Both the position numbers and the translations under genes were made by a program. Below, in pieces: positions 1 through 8,758 of a DNA stretch of 41,366 bases. This DNA is from Chromatiales bacterium 21-64-14 (lineage in GTDB: Bacteria > Pseudomonadota > Gammaproteobacteria > 21-64-14). Under the pieces are notes generated by a model that saw only the letters and a list, made by a program, of their open reading frames with translations, was not told the DNA's origin and did no database searches. Positions within the stretch are counted from its first letter, which is position 1. Every line of letters begins with the position of its first letter. The DNA lies in the NCBI GenBank assembly GCA_002255365.1, contig NCBI01000026.1, positions 1-41,366 on the forward strand. The letters are read 5' to 3'.

Positions 1-588
1 CAGCTCCTCGCGGTAGGTGCGATTGAGCCGCTCGATGTAGGCGTTCTGGTTCGGTTTGCCGGGCTTGGATGTACTGGATGGCCATCCCCTGGCGAATCGC
101 CCAGCTTGTGAATGTCTCGCCCAGGAACTCCGGACCGTAGTCCGTGCACAGCACCTGTGGCAGGCCTTTCTCTTGTTTGCTCTGTTCGAACACCCGCACC
201 AGTCGCGCCGAGGTGATGGAGGTGTCGATCTCGATGTGCAGCACCTCACGGTTGAAGTCATCGACCACGTTAAACGTGCGGAACCGCCGGCCATCGGCCA
301 GCGCGTCGCTCATGAAGTCCGCCGACCAGACCGTGTCGGGCAGTCGGGGCACATACAGCGGCACCCGAACCCGCTTGGGTAGGCGCCGTTTGGCACGGCG
401 GCGTAGATGCAGTCTCATCAGCTTATACGCCCGGTAGATCCGTTTGTGGTTCCAGGGCCGCCCCTGGCGGCGCAGCAGCGTGCGGCACTTCCAGAACCCG
501 CGGCTCGGTTTGCCCTCCACCAGGGCCGCCAGCGCCGCGATCAACTCCGCGTCGAACGCTGGCGCCGAGCGGTGTTGTCTGCTCGGTC
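1..588 (-). pseudogene. IS3-family transposase OrfB remnant (frameshifted, cut by window edge)
   Basis: Read on the minus strand, the open frame from about 588 down to 67 gives an HTH_21-like segment (RPWNHKRIYRAYKLM) followed by an rve integrase core. The first catalytic Asp lies in VWSADFMSD and the second in CTDYGPEF. The third motif, KPNQNAYIERLNRTYREE, holds the catalytic Glu but is in another frame. The shift lies near position 66, where one extra T separates IQYIQ from PGKPNQ. An in-frame stop at 587-589 and the absence of OrfA show that the 5' part is lost. The 3' part runs off the window. This is the IS3 family (IS407-like OrfB sequence); the element is dead as it stands unless the extra base is a sequencing error. 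Confidence 0.85.
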
Positions 589-636
589 ACTGGCTGGAGA
601 CGGACGGGCGCGAGCAGCTCGGCGTGCACGCCTGTC

Positions 637-825
637 CGTGACGCCGTCATCACCCTCCACGAACGTTTGCACGAGCATGCCCGCGGGGCCGTGGCGGCGC
701 ACCGGCGCGCGGACCCGGCCGCCGTCGCGCGGTACTTGCAGGCACTCGAGACCGACAACCGCGTCCTGCTGAGACTGCTGTACGCCGTGCTCACGGACCC
801 TGGCTGCGGTGCCGACAACGGGTGA
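637..825 (+). pseudogene. C-terminal fragment, possibly of a CZB-like sensory domain
   Basis: The plus-strand frame ending at TGA 823-825 reads as protein: LHERLHEHARGAVAAHRRAD, then a helix ending in ALETDNRVLLRLLYAVLTD. The pattern H..LH..A followed by a second amphipathic helix resembles the C-terminal half of the zinc-binding CZB-type tails on chemoreceptors and GGDEF/EAL proteins. No start codon or N-terminal domain is present, because the upstream DNA is the IS3 remnant on the other strand. The likely origin is a gene truncated by the IS. The family assignment is an inference from a short stretch. Confidence 0.3.
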
Positions 826-869
826 GCGCCACCGATACCGGCGTTGGGGCGAAGCTGAGCAGCGCTGCC

Positions 870-1584
870 CTACGAGGCGGCATCGCCCGCCGCCGCCGGT
901 TCAGCCGGCGGGTGTGGGGGCGTTGCGGCGAGCTGCTCGGCAATGACGCGGAGTTGCCGGCGAAAGGCGTCCAGTCCGCGCTCGATGGCCGCGTTGACGT
1001 CGTAGTCGAGGGCGGCCGCCTCCAGGTAGGGGTAGCCGATGCGCTCGGGATCGAGCAGCTCGTGCAGAGCCCGCCACTCGCCGTCGACGCGCAGGCGCAG
1101 GGTCGGATTGAGGATATAGTAACCCTGGCGCAGCCGGAAGAACAGCTTACGGTTATAAGGCCCCTGCCGGCGAACCTCATTCTTGGAGAGGATGCCGGAG
1201 AGGTAGGCGCGCCGCTTGCGCCGTTCGGGCACCAGGCTGTCGGGGAAGTGCTCCAACACTGCGGCAAAATCACCGGCCTGAAAAGCCCCGCCGATGTCGA
1301 TGATCTTCTGGCCGAGGCGGATGTAGAACATGGCCATCATCAGGTTGAACAGCAGGAACTCCGCCTGCCGGTTGTCGAGCTTCACGAGGCGGCCCTCCAC
1401 CTGTACCGACTCGCTCTGCGGCTGAAACAGTCGGTAGACCGCCGCTGCCGATGCGTCCCGCCGGGCCCTCATCGCAGTGACCGAGGAGCGCGACGCGTGC
1501 GCCATCGAACGTCTGGCCCAGGAAATCCAGGCCCATGGCGGCGATCCTGCCTTGAAGAGTGTGCGCTGGACGCTGCAGTACCAT
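870..1584 (-). pseudogene. Unrecognised conserved-looking protein, split by a frameshift
   Basis: Two minus-strand frames join into one protein. It starts at ATG 1584 (MVLQRPAHTLQGRIAAMG), 18 nt after the hemerythrin gene's stop. Near 1465, in a GC-rich run, coding character moves to the other frame, which continues through AVYRLFQPQSES and LFNLMMAMFYIRLGQK and ends at 870. The C-terminal frame is rich in charged helical segments (RRQGPYNRKLFFRLRQGYYI) and ends in an Ala/Pro tail. No signal peptide, convincing membrane segment or known motif is seen, and I do not recognise the family. Position and strand suggest co-transcription with the hemerythrin gene. The shift could be a real mutation or a sequencing error. 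Confidence 0.5.
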
Positions 1585-1602
1585 GGGGCAGCCGCGGCCG
1601 CT

Positions 1603-2526
1603 TCAATCGTCAGGGAAAGCCATCGCACGCAAAAGGCCCTCCTCGCCGGCACCGGTGAGGTAAGGATAGATCAGCGATTCCTCTTTCTCGTCGTGGGCTT
1701 CAAGGATGCGCCAGAACCGGCGCAGCGTCTGCGGCCTGGTCAGGCCCGCCCGATCCTCCCGTACCAGCCCATGCTCGCGCTCGAGTTCGGCGATGCGTCG
1801 CGCACTGCCGCCCTGCCTCCGGTAGATATCGAACAGGAACGTCTCCTCGAGCCGCATGTGCCGCTCGAGCATGAACAACGCCCATTGCAGCCCATGCGGG
1901 TCTCCCTGCCGGTGACGGGCCAGCGCCGCCTCGATCAAGGCATGATCACGACCCAGATAGTCCGCAAGCGTAATGGCTTCGGGCTGACGCGCCGTCCAGG
2001 CGATGTAGCGATCGCCTTCCGACCACAAGGGATGCCATGTAAACCGTCCCCCGGCGCGACGAAAGGCATCGCCGACCGCGGCGGCCGGATCGCCCCGCCC
2101 GTGGATCAGCCGGCTCGTTCCTTCCCGCATTCTGGTCAGCGTGCGCGCCAGATCGCCCTCGCCCGCGACCGCCAGCCGCTCCGGATCGTCGAGCCAGTGT
2201 GATCGCGCCGGCGACGGAAGGTCGGCCTCCGCGGCGGGGCCCGCATGGGGTGCCACGGCAATCCGACTGTCGGCATCGATGCCGCGAACCCGCCAGCGAA
2301 TCCCGGGACCAAACCAACACGACTCGCCGGACGGCAACTCCCGGCGGGCGATTCCTACCGGTCGCAGGCGTTCGCAGAGTATCGCCCCGGCGACTACCTG
2401 CAACCGCTCCCACCGATTGAGCCGCGGAGCGTGCCAGGCCGAGAACTTCCCACGGATCTCCCGAGCGTCGTATACCCGTTCGACCAGAAGCCGCAAGCCA
2501 ACCGGATGATCGGCCGGATCCGTCAT
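1603..2526 (-). CDS. Hemerythrin-domain protein (307 aa)
   Basis: The C-terminal ~140 residues form a hemerythrin four-helix fold that binds a non-haem di-iron centre for O2 or NO. Ligand motifs are visible in order: LGRDHALIEAAL, MLERHMRLEETFLFD, LEREHGLVRED and ILEAHDEKEESLIYPYL. The ~160-residue N-terminal region (RLLVERVYDAREIRGKFSAW) is unassigned and contains two similar-looking beta-rich segments, which suggests a sensor or enzyme domain attached to the hemerythrin. The ATG at 2526 is chosen because GGAGGTGA lies just upstream; a longer open frame to 2694 has no such site. The frameshifted unknown gene follows after 18 nt. Likely cytoplasmic, as no signal peptide is seen. The hemerythrin assignment is firm; the N-terminal role is unknown. 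Confidence 0.85.
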   Translation of the reverse strand: MTDPADHPVGLRLLVERVYDAREIRGKFSAWHAPRLNRWERLQVVAGAILCERLRPVGIARRELPSGESCWFGPGIRWRVRGIDADSRIAVAPHAGPAAEADLPSPARSHWLDDPERLAVAGEGDLARTLTRMREGTSRLIHGRGDPAAAVGDAFRRAGGRFTWHPLWSEGDRYIAWTARQPEAITLADYLGRDHALIEAALARHRQGDPHGLQWALFMLERHMRLEETFLFDIYRRQGGSARRIAELEREHGLVREDRAGLTRPQTLRRFWRILEAHDEKEESLIYPYLTGAGEEGLLRAMAFPDD

Positions 2527-2750
2527 CGATGGATCACCTCCGGGCTGCGGTTCGGCGCCGGCTGGCTCTTCTCGACACCTGTGGTCACCTGGAGCGACGC
2601 GGGATACCGCCTGATCCGTAAAATGGAACCCGCCTGACACACCTGTTGGTAATTGAGGTCCGAGGAGCAGAAGAACGCCACGCTGCCAGTGCAAGATCCC
2701 GTATTCAGGACTGCATCCTCTAGGAGGCAGGCGCGGCCTCGAGGAACGAG

Positions 2751-2876
2751 ATGCGGCGCAAGCTGCTCGCTGCCGAGAAAGTGCTCATCGAGGTGGAATA
2801 CGGGGACGTAGCCGAGGCGATAGAAGAGCAGCAGCGAGGCCGATCAAATGCTCGCGCCACGATGTCGGCGGCGTAA
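2751..2876 (+). CDS. Possible 41-aa ORF, unknown
   Basis: A short plus-strand frame, MRRKLLAAEKVLIEVEYGD then VAEAIEEQQR, reads like the helical end of a real protein and has GAGGA about 6 nt before its ATG. The frame is open back to a stop at 2721. It may be a small gene or the remnant of a larger one. No family is recognised. The rest of 2527-3243 shows no convincing gene; a minus-strand frame at 2720-3181 is open but does not read as a known protein. Confidence 0.2.
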   Translation: MRRKLLAAEKVLIEVEYGDVAEAIEEQQRGRSNARATMSAA

Positions 2877-3243
2877 CCGCGCTGCAACAGCGTCCGATTA
2901 CCGCACGGCATGCGCGCCTCCCCGAGACCGGCACCACTGCGGTCAAACAGGCGTAGCCCGGGCGTGCCGGCACGATCCACAGCAGCGGACAACCCCTCGC
3001 CGCGATCCTCCCCCCATCGCTGGTAGGTGCCCAACTCCGTATTGTCCCGGGTCGCGCCCAGCGAGGTGCCGAGAAAAGCCTGCGGCGTCGCCACTCGCTC
3101 CGCGCCGTGCATCCCGCGATCCTCACGCCGACGGCCGCAGAGGCCGTTTCCTACGCAGAGTCTAGCAGACCGCGAAGCCATGGGCCGACGAAGCGATCCA
3201 GCGCGGCGCCCCGGAACGGTCCAGGCACGCGGCAGGCGTGCGA

Positions 3244-3879
3244 TCAGGAGGCGGGAAACGGCCGCCGGCTACGCTCCGCGCTCGGGCGGGCGCGTAATCG
3301 GTCGAACCACGGCCCGAGGCGCGGAAGCGTGCGGTCGAACGGCTGACCCACCGTGCCGCCGAACTCGAGCCAGACATAGAGCCAAATATCGGCGGCCGTG
3401 AACCGCTGCCCGCAGAGGTACGGACCGTCGCCGAACATGCGGTCGAGCCAACCCGTGCGGTCGCGGGCGATCCGCTTGAGCCCGTCCGCCGCCTCCGGCG
3501 CCACGGGTATGCGGTCGCGGAAGCGTTCCAGACCTTCCGCATAATGATAGGCGTTGTGGATAAACTCGGTGATATTGAGCTCGACCCTCCGCCACCATTG
3601 CCGGGTCTCGGCACGCTCGACCGGGGTACGGCCGATCAACGGCGGCCGCGGATACAGCTCTTCGAGATACTCCGCGATCGCCACCGCCTCCGCCAACACC
3701 TGCCCGTCATCGATCTGCAGCGCCGGTGTCTGCCCCGCGGGGTTGCGTTCCAGAAATTCCTCGCGGCGATTTTCTCCCGAGAAGACGTCGATCACGACGC
3801 TGGGTATCGCCACCTGTTTCTCCAGCAAGAACATCCGCAGGCAACGCGGGGCGGGACTGTCCGCATCATAGAGCAGCAT
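3244..3879 (-). CDS. Glutathione S-transferase family protein
   Basis: This 211-aa protein has the two-domain GST layout. The N-terminal thioredoxin fold (MLLYDADSPAPRCLRMFLLE, residues 1-80) carries the cis-Pro/glutathione-binding segment GQTPALQIDDGQVLAEAVAI. An all-helical C-terminal domain (90-205) contains FGDGPYLCGQRFTAADIWLY, the N-capping box typical of GSTs. Length matches the family (200-220 aa). ATG 3879 is preceded by GAGAGG at normal spacing. GSTs conjugate or reduce electrophiles with glutathione in the cytosol; the substrate cannot be deduced. It stands alone, flanked by non-coding DNA on both sides. Confidence 0.9.
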   Translation of the reverse strand: MLLYDADSPAPRCLRMFLLEKQVAIPSVVIDVFSGENRREEFLERNPAGQTPALQIDDGQVLAEAVAIAEYLEELYPRPPLIGRTPVERAETRQWWRRVELNITEFIHNAYHYAEGLERFRDRIPVAPEAADGLKRIARDRTGWLDRMFGDGPYLCGQRFTAADIWLYVWLEFGGTVGQPFDRTLPRLGPWFDRLRARPSAERSRRPFPAS

Positions 3880-4372
3880 CGCGGCAACCTCTCAACGGAA
3901 AACCCCGGCGTGTCGCCGCTCCATGTGCGGTGCCCAGAGACAAACCGGCAAACGCGAGGAACCCGGTATCGGCCCCCGCGCCGAGCATGCAGAAAAACCG
4001 GCGACGAGCCCGGGACGGGACAAAGTCTTTCGATTGCATCGGCGTTCCCACCGTCTCGAGGAGCCACTGCCGATCTGTGCCTCTACGCTCGAGAATTCTA
4101 CCTCGCGGGGGATACAATGAACACGGAATACAACGTGTCCAGGTCCGGACATCCGCGGCGGTGCGTACGCCGGCCATGACGCCTCGGAAGAGGCCCGACT
4201 CCGGAAGATCCATGCGCGTCGGGGGCCAGCATGGTAACGATTTCATGGCCATTTACCAGTCTGGAATGCTGGTGAGGCTCCATAGACTCCGAGGCTCGCC
4301 GCCAGAGTGTAGACGACGTAGATCCCATGTCGCGGGAACACCTTGAGTGTTTCGACTACCAGACATTGACGC
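3880..4372. other. Non-coding stretch between GST gene and YhaN remnant
   Basis: About 490 bp without a supportable gene. Several short frames are open on both strands, but none has a recognisable domain or a good ribosome binding site. The GST promoter presumably lies at its left edge, reading leftward. No repeat or RNA fold was recognised. Confidence 0.5.
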
Positions 4373-7212
4373 CTACAGCTCATGCACCCTCACCGGCTGC
4401 CGCTGCGGCAACGCCCTCGCCTGCTCGACGACCCGCGAGTGGTGGGTAAAAAGGATGACCTGGGTCTTCTCAGCCAGGGTGACAAGGGCTTCGAGGGCGG
4501 ATGCGGAGCGGGCGTCGTCGAAGTCGACCAGCACGTCGTCCACGATGAACGGCATGGGCTCCGCGCTGGCCATGTATTTCTCGAGCGAGGCCAGACGCAG
4601 GGCCAGGTAGAGCTGGTCGCGCGTGCCCGAGCTCATACCTTCGACCGGCACCTGCTCGCCGCCGCTGCGCACGCCGACGAGGACGGGTACGTCCTTGTCG
4701 TTGAAGTCGGTGAGCAGTCCCTCGAAGGCGCCCCGGGTGAGCGCCGCAAAATGCTCGCTGGCACGCTGCACCAGGGGCCCCTGGTTTTCGCTGCGGTAGC
4801 GCTCGATCTGGTCGCGCAGGATCTTGCCGACCAGTTTCACCCGTACATAGCGCTCGGCCTGCGAGCGGATCCGGGCAAGCAGGGCATTGGCCTGGTCCGC
4901 CAAGCGTGCTGCCTCGTCCCGCCCGTCCATGAGTTCCAGCTCCTTTTTCTGGCGCCCCTTCTGCTCGTTCAGCGCGCTCTGGCGGGGTTCCAGCTCGCTT
5001 TCGATGGTTTCGTCCAGCGCAGCGATGCGAGCTGGCAGGCTGTCGGGATCGACCGTCTTCGCCTCTGCCTCCAGCTCGGCCAGCGGCATGCCCTCGCCCG
5101 CCTCCAGGATCTGCCGCTCGATCGCGGTGAGCGCCTCGCGGGCGCGCATCCGTGCCGCCGAGCGCTGTTCGACCGCCTCGAGCTGGCCCGGCTCGGTGCA
5201 TCCGGCTTCTGCACACAAGTCGGTGAGCCGGGCCTGCATGGACGTGATGATGCGCGTCGATTCCTCGATCTCCTGGCGTGCCTGTTCGATCTGTTCCTCG
5301 AGCTGCTGGCGCCGATGCTGTCGCGACCGGTTCTCCGAGAGCAGGCCATTCAGACGCACTACCGCCTCATCGACCGGCAGCCCGGCAAGCTCCGGGGCCG
5401 TTCTGGCCACCAGGGATGCCACCTGCTCCTGGAATGCGCCGGCATCCTCGTCGATGGCCGCGATACGCAGCTGGAGCTTCTCGGCCTCGTCCTGTCTACC
5501 GAACAGCGCGCGCAGCTTTTCGATGAACGCATCTGCCTCGGTCGGTGAGGCCTCGGGCGGCAGGCCCAGGCTCGCGACCAGGTGCGCCCATGCCTCGCGC
5601 CATCGTTCGAGTGCCTCGCTGGCGGCGCGATGGGCCACCTCGAGCGCGGCGATCTCCGTCTCCCGTTCCGTGATCTCCTGGTCGAGCGCGGCGCGCTGGC
5701 GTCGGATCTCGTCGAGCTCTTCGGCGGTCGCCTCGGCCCGCTGCAGCACGGGCTCCAGGACGTCCAGGTGGTCGCCGGCGCGGCCCAGTTCGGCCAGGAC
5801 GGCTGCGAGGCGCTGGCCATGACGGGCGCGCGCCTGCTCCAGCGTGGCAAGCTCGCTCCGGCGCCGGGCAAGCCGTGCCACGCCATCGCGCAACGCATCG
5901 AAGTCGTCCAGCCAGGCGCGCATCTCGCGCGGGGTGAGCGGGTCGATCCCCGCCTCCGCCCAGGCGGCCTGCCATTCGGCATCGAGGGTCGCCCTCTCCT
6001 CGGCCACCGCCGCGACCTTTTCGGCCAGTGCCTCAGTCTGGCGTCGCGCGCCCCCCTCTGCGGCCTCCAGGTCCGCCAGGCGAAAGACCCGGTCGGCCTC
6101 TCGCCGCAGGCGATCGGACAGGTTGTCGGCCTCCGCAAGGTGCACCTCGAAGGCATCGGGCAACCGATCCAGGCCCTGGTAGGCCGCAGCCTCCGCCGAG
6201 ACGTCTTCGCCTTCGACCCATTGGCGCCGCAGCAGCTGCCAGAGGGCGTCCCGTTCCGCACGGGCCTGGGCCAGCGCCGCTTCGGTCGGCACGCCACCGA
6301 CCCGGGTCAGGGCATCGAGCGCCTTCAGTGCAGCCTGGAGGGCGTCGTCGATCTCCTGCTTGTGCGTCTCGAGCTGCTCGGTGCGCCGGGCGATGTCGTC
6401 GAACACCGTCTCGAACCGATGGATACGCTCGCGACTGGGCAGGGGCAAGACCGGCACGGCTTCGAGGTCCCCGTCCCACAGCGGCAGTCGCGCAAGCGCG
6501 GTCAGGCAGGTCTCGTGCTGCGCGGCGATCTCGTCTTCGGCGAAGCGGATGGCCTGGTCCAGGTCATCGGCCTTGCGCGCGGCCGCGATTGCCTGGCGCA
6601 GCACCTGGGTCGAGGGTGTCTCGGGCAGGGCGTCGCGGCTGGCCCTGTCGCGCTGGAGGCGTTGCTGGATCTCCTGCAGACGGGCTGCTGCCTGTTCCAG
6701 CCGGGCGCCCAGCCCGGCCAGCTCCGCGCCCCGTTCGCGAATGGCCTCGCGCCGACCGAGCAGGGGCCGCAGCGCCTCGACACCGGCAAGACGCCCGGAG
6801 CAAGCCCCGGGCGTCTTGCCGGTGCTGCTCGCGCTCGGCAACCAGATGGGGTCGATCCTGCTGGGCCTTGCGGTAGGCGCCCAGGCGGGCATGCAGGTCT
6901 TCGATCGCCTCGGCGTCGGCCAGCAGCGCGGTCTGGACCGACAGTGCCGCGTGCTGGGTCTGGAGCTGCTCCAGACGCGGCGCCGCGCGCGCGTGGACTG
7001 CCTGGGCGGTCTCCAGTTCCTGCACTGTTTGCTGGCGCCGCCGGGCAAAATCGGCCGGCAATTCGGGCGCATCGTGGAGCGCTTCGAGCGTCTCCTGCAG
7101 CTGCTGCCGTTCGGCGAGCTTCGGCAACACGCGCTGGATGCGGCGCAGGCGGTTGAGTTCGCTGCGCTTGCGGGTCAGCGCCGCCTGCACCGTTTCCAGT
7201 TCCTGTCGGGGA
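4373..7212 (-). pseudogene. YhaN-type SMC/SbcC-like ATPase, N-terminally truncated and frameshifted
   Basis: The protein is dominated by long Ala/Glu/Arg coiled coils, followed by a C-terminal ATPase half: the ABC signature region (GMSSGTRDQLYLALRLASLE), a Walker B (PFIVDDVLVDFDD) and a switch His (VILFTHHSR). This is the YhaN family, relatives of SbcC/Rad50 usually paired with a YhaO nuclease; none is present here. The N-terminal Walker A half is missing: coding sequence starts abruptly near 7212 (ELETVQAALTRKRSE), where a plus-strand GcvH-like fragment begins. A frameshift at about 6810-6820 separates REQHRQDARGLLRAS from AGVEALRPLLGRR and lies in a perfect palindrome. About 945 residues of a normally longer protein remain. 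Without Walker A it cannot be an active ATPase. Confidence 0.85.
6781..6824. repeat. Perfect 18-bp inverted repeat, 8-nt loop, inside the YhaN remnant
   Basis: The left arm CACCGGCAAGACGCCCGG (6781-6798) and the right arm CCGGGCGTCTTGCCGGTG (6807-6824) are exact reverse complements, separated by AGCAAGCC. The right arm contains the reading-frame break of the YhaN gene. A hairpin this strong in coding DNA is unusual. It may have caused a sequencing or assembly slip, or may mark a templated mutation. Confidence 0.9.
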
Positions 7213-7451
7213 AATGGGCAGGCGGCATCCCCATCCCCTTCGATGGGGCCGTGGTGCGTTTCAATCCGGAGGTGGAGAAGAATCCGGGTCTGGTCAACGT
7301 CACGCCCTATACCGATGCCTGGCTGGTAATCGTGAAGCCGGACGACCCGGCGACGGCGCTCGCGCGCCTCACGCGCGACGATCAGGCGCAGGGGGCCCTG
7401 CGCACCTGGATCGAGCGCTATGACGTGCAGTGCATGCGCTGCGCGGACTGA
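7213..7451 (+). pseudogene. GcvH-like lipoyl-domain protein, C-terminal fragment
   Basis: The plus-strand frame gives IPIPFDGAVVRFNPEVEKNP, then GLVNVTPYTDAWLVIVKPDD, the second half of a GcvH/lipoate-binding fold (compare the G.V..VN.....P.L.N..PY...WL..VKP pattern of glycine cleavage H protein). The first half, with the lipoyl-lysine motif, is absent: the frame emerges directly from the antisense YhaN remnant. It ends in VQCMRCAD. The next gene starts 25 nt downstream on the same strand, so this was probably the first gene of that operon. GcvH-like proteins also act as lipoate-binding proteins in sulfur-oxidation (sHdr) systems; which type this was cannot be told. Confidence 0.65.
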
Positions 7452-7476
7452 GGGGCACGGGAGAGGCGCGGTAAAG

Positions 7477-8112
7477 GTGCAGCTGCTGGTCTCGGAGCGG
7501 TGCGCGTCCTGCCACCAGACGGAGCGGATCTGGCGCGAGGCCGCCGAAGAACGCGACTTCGAGTTCGAAGTCCTCGACATGGGCCAGCCGGAGGGGCGCG
7601 AACTGGCCACGCGCCCGCACCTGCGCAGCGTGCCCTCGACCGTGATCGACGGGGAACTGCGCGCGGTCGGCGTACAGAGCCGGCAGGAGGCGTTGGCGCT
7701 GGTAGCCGGCGCGCCGCCGAAGGCGGCGCGCGCGCTACCCCACGTAGGCCTGGGCATGGCGCGCGGCGCGCGCCTGGCGGTGCTCTCGTCGGTGTTCTAC
7801 CTGTTCCTCGCCGGCACCGCGCTGCCCGTCTACGGCGGGCTGTTCGCGCCCGGGGCGGCCTGGGTCGCGCCGTTACACGTGTTCACGCTCGGTTTTCTGG
7901 TGTTCATGATCTACGGGCTCGGCGAGCACATGCTGCCGCGCTTCACCGGCAACCCGATTCGCGCCGGGGCGGCGGCCTGGTCCTAGCTCGTCCTCGCGCA
8001 CCTGGGCGTGTGAGGCCTGGTCGGCAGCCTCTGGTTCGGGATCACGCCGCTGGCCGTAGCGGGCGGCGCCTGCGCCTGGGGCGGGCTGCCGCTGTTCACG
8101 GCGCGCGTCTGA
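7477..8112 (+). pseudogene. Thioredoxin-like/multi-TM membrane fusion protein with two in-frame stops
   Basis: GTG 7477 follows GGGAGAGG. Residues 1-80 look like a thioredoxin/glutaredoxin fold (VQLLVSERCASCHQTERIW, with a C-A-S-C pair and a cis-Pro segment SVPSTVIDGE). Hydrophobic helices follow (LAVLSSVFYLFLAGTALPVY, then LHVFTLGFLVFMIYGLGEHM) with conserved-looking His residues, as in NnrS-like and related haem-copper-associated membrane proteins. The frame is broken by TAG at 7984 and TGA at 8011, yet clear membrane sequence (GLVGSLWFGITPLAVAGG) continues to a stop at 8110. Both stops would be Trp codons with one G-to-A change. It is read here as a pseudogene. Neighbouring hemerythrin and DUF2249 genes point to nitric-oxide or respiratory stress biology. 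Confidence 0.6.
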
Positions 8113-8162
8113 CCGGTACTCTGGCCGCGCCGCTCCGCCGGCGCCGACCCCGACAACCGCGC

Positions 8163-8184
8163 GGGCGGCCCGAAGGGGCCGCCC
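8163..8184 (+). terminator. GC-rich hairpin (terminator-like, no U-tract)
   Basis: GGGCGGCCC and GGGCCGCCC pair perfectly around a GAAG tetraloop, 50 nt after the preceding pseudogene. There is no run of T after it, so it may act as an attenuating or RNA-stabilising hairpin rather than a full intrinsic terminator. Confidence 0.4.
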
Positions 8185-8200
8185 GAACCGGACCCTGGAC

Positions 8201-8214
8201 TTGATCTCGGTTAA
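8201..8214 (+). promoter_or_regulatory. Possible FNR/ANR/DNR-type half-conserved site
   Basis: TTGAT-CTCG-GTTAA resembles the FNR/DNR consensus TTGAT-N4-ATCAA, with a perfect left half and 3 of 5 right-half matches. It lies about 70 nt upstream of the hemerythrin start. Such control would fit a nitric-oxide or low-oxygen operon. One site with a weak half is only suggestive. Confidence 0.25.
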
Positions 8215-8284
8215 GGTGCCGGCGCCCGGGCACCCGTATCGTGCCTACCGGTGCGACCCCGCAATCGGACCCGAGGAGGCCGGT

Positions 8285-8758
8285 ATGGACACCATCAGCC
8301 GTTTTCTGCGCGCTGACCATCACGCCTGCGATGCCGCCTTCGGCGCCACCGAAGCCGCGGCCGCGGCGGGCCGGTGGGAGATCGCTGCGGCACGCTTTAC
8401 GGGGTTCCGTGATGACCTCGAGCGCCATCTCGGGCGCGAGGAACGGATCCTGTTTCCGCGCTTCGAGGCGCGTACCGGACAGTGCACCGGACCGACACAG
8501 GTCATGCGCGCCGAACATGAGCAGATGCGCACGCTGGTGAGCCTGCTCGAGAGGATGGTGCAGGCGCGCCGGCGCGAGGCGTTTCTCAACCACGCCGATA
8601 CCCTATTCACGCTCATCCAGCAGCACAATCTCAAGGAAGAACAGGTCCTGCATCCGACGGCCGATCAGGTACTCGAGGACGAGCGGATCACGCTGCTGGC
8701 GTCGATGCAGCAGTTTCCCGAGCACGGGTCCGCCGCGGTCGCGGCAGGCGGGCAATGA
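8285..8758 (+). CDS. Hemerythrin-domain protein (157 aa)
   Basis: A single-domain hemerythrin-like protein. Di-iron ligand motifs occur in order: LRADHHACDAAF, LERHLGREERILFPRF, MRAEHEQMRTLV and LIQQHNLKEEQVLHP. Length fits a four-helix bundle and no signal peptide is seen, so it is probably cytosolic. GAGGAGG lies 6 nt before the ATG. Its stop overlaps the start of the DUF2249 gene (ATGA), so the two are translationally coupled. Hemerythrin-DUF2249 pairs are common in nitric-oxide-responsive loci, where the di-iron protein is thought to sense NO or O2 or support iron-sulfur repair. The exact role here is inferred. Confidence 0.9.
   Translation: MDTISRFLRADHHACDAAFGATEAAAAAGRWEIAAARFTGFRDDLERHLGREERILFPRFEARTGQCTGPTQVMRAEHEQMRTLVSLLERMVQARRREAFLNHADTLFTLIQQHNLKEEQVLHPTADQVLEDERITLLASMQQFPEHGSAAVAAGGQ

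Noticed and set aside
822..1658. 278-aa plus-strand frame over the unknown gene at 870-1584
   Set aside because: The minus strand has the better protein-like reading and shares strand and spacing with the hemerythrin gene. A plus-strand gene is not fully excluded.
2720..3181. 153-aa minus-strand frame
   Set aside because: No family, no ribosome site, and the last third reads better on the plus strand as a small frame.
4382..5548. Long plus-strand frames across the YhaN remnant
   Set aside because: Mirror images of coiled-coil coding sequence; no start signal or domain.
7984..8013. Selenocysteine or pyrrolysine recoding at TGA/TAG
   Set aside because: Two different stops 24 nt apart, no SECIS-like stem recognised after the TGA, and the flanking genes are also decaying. 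Trp-to-stop mutation is simpler.
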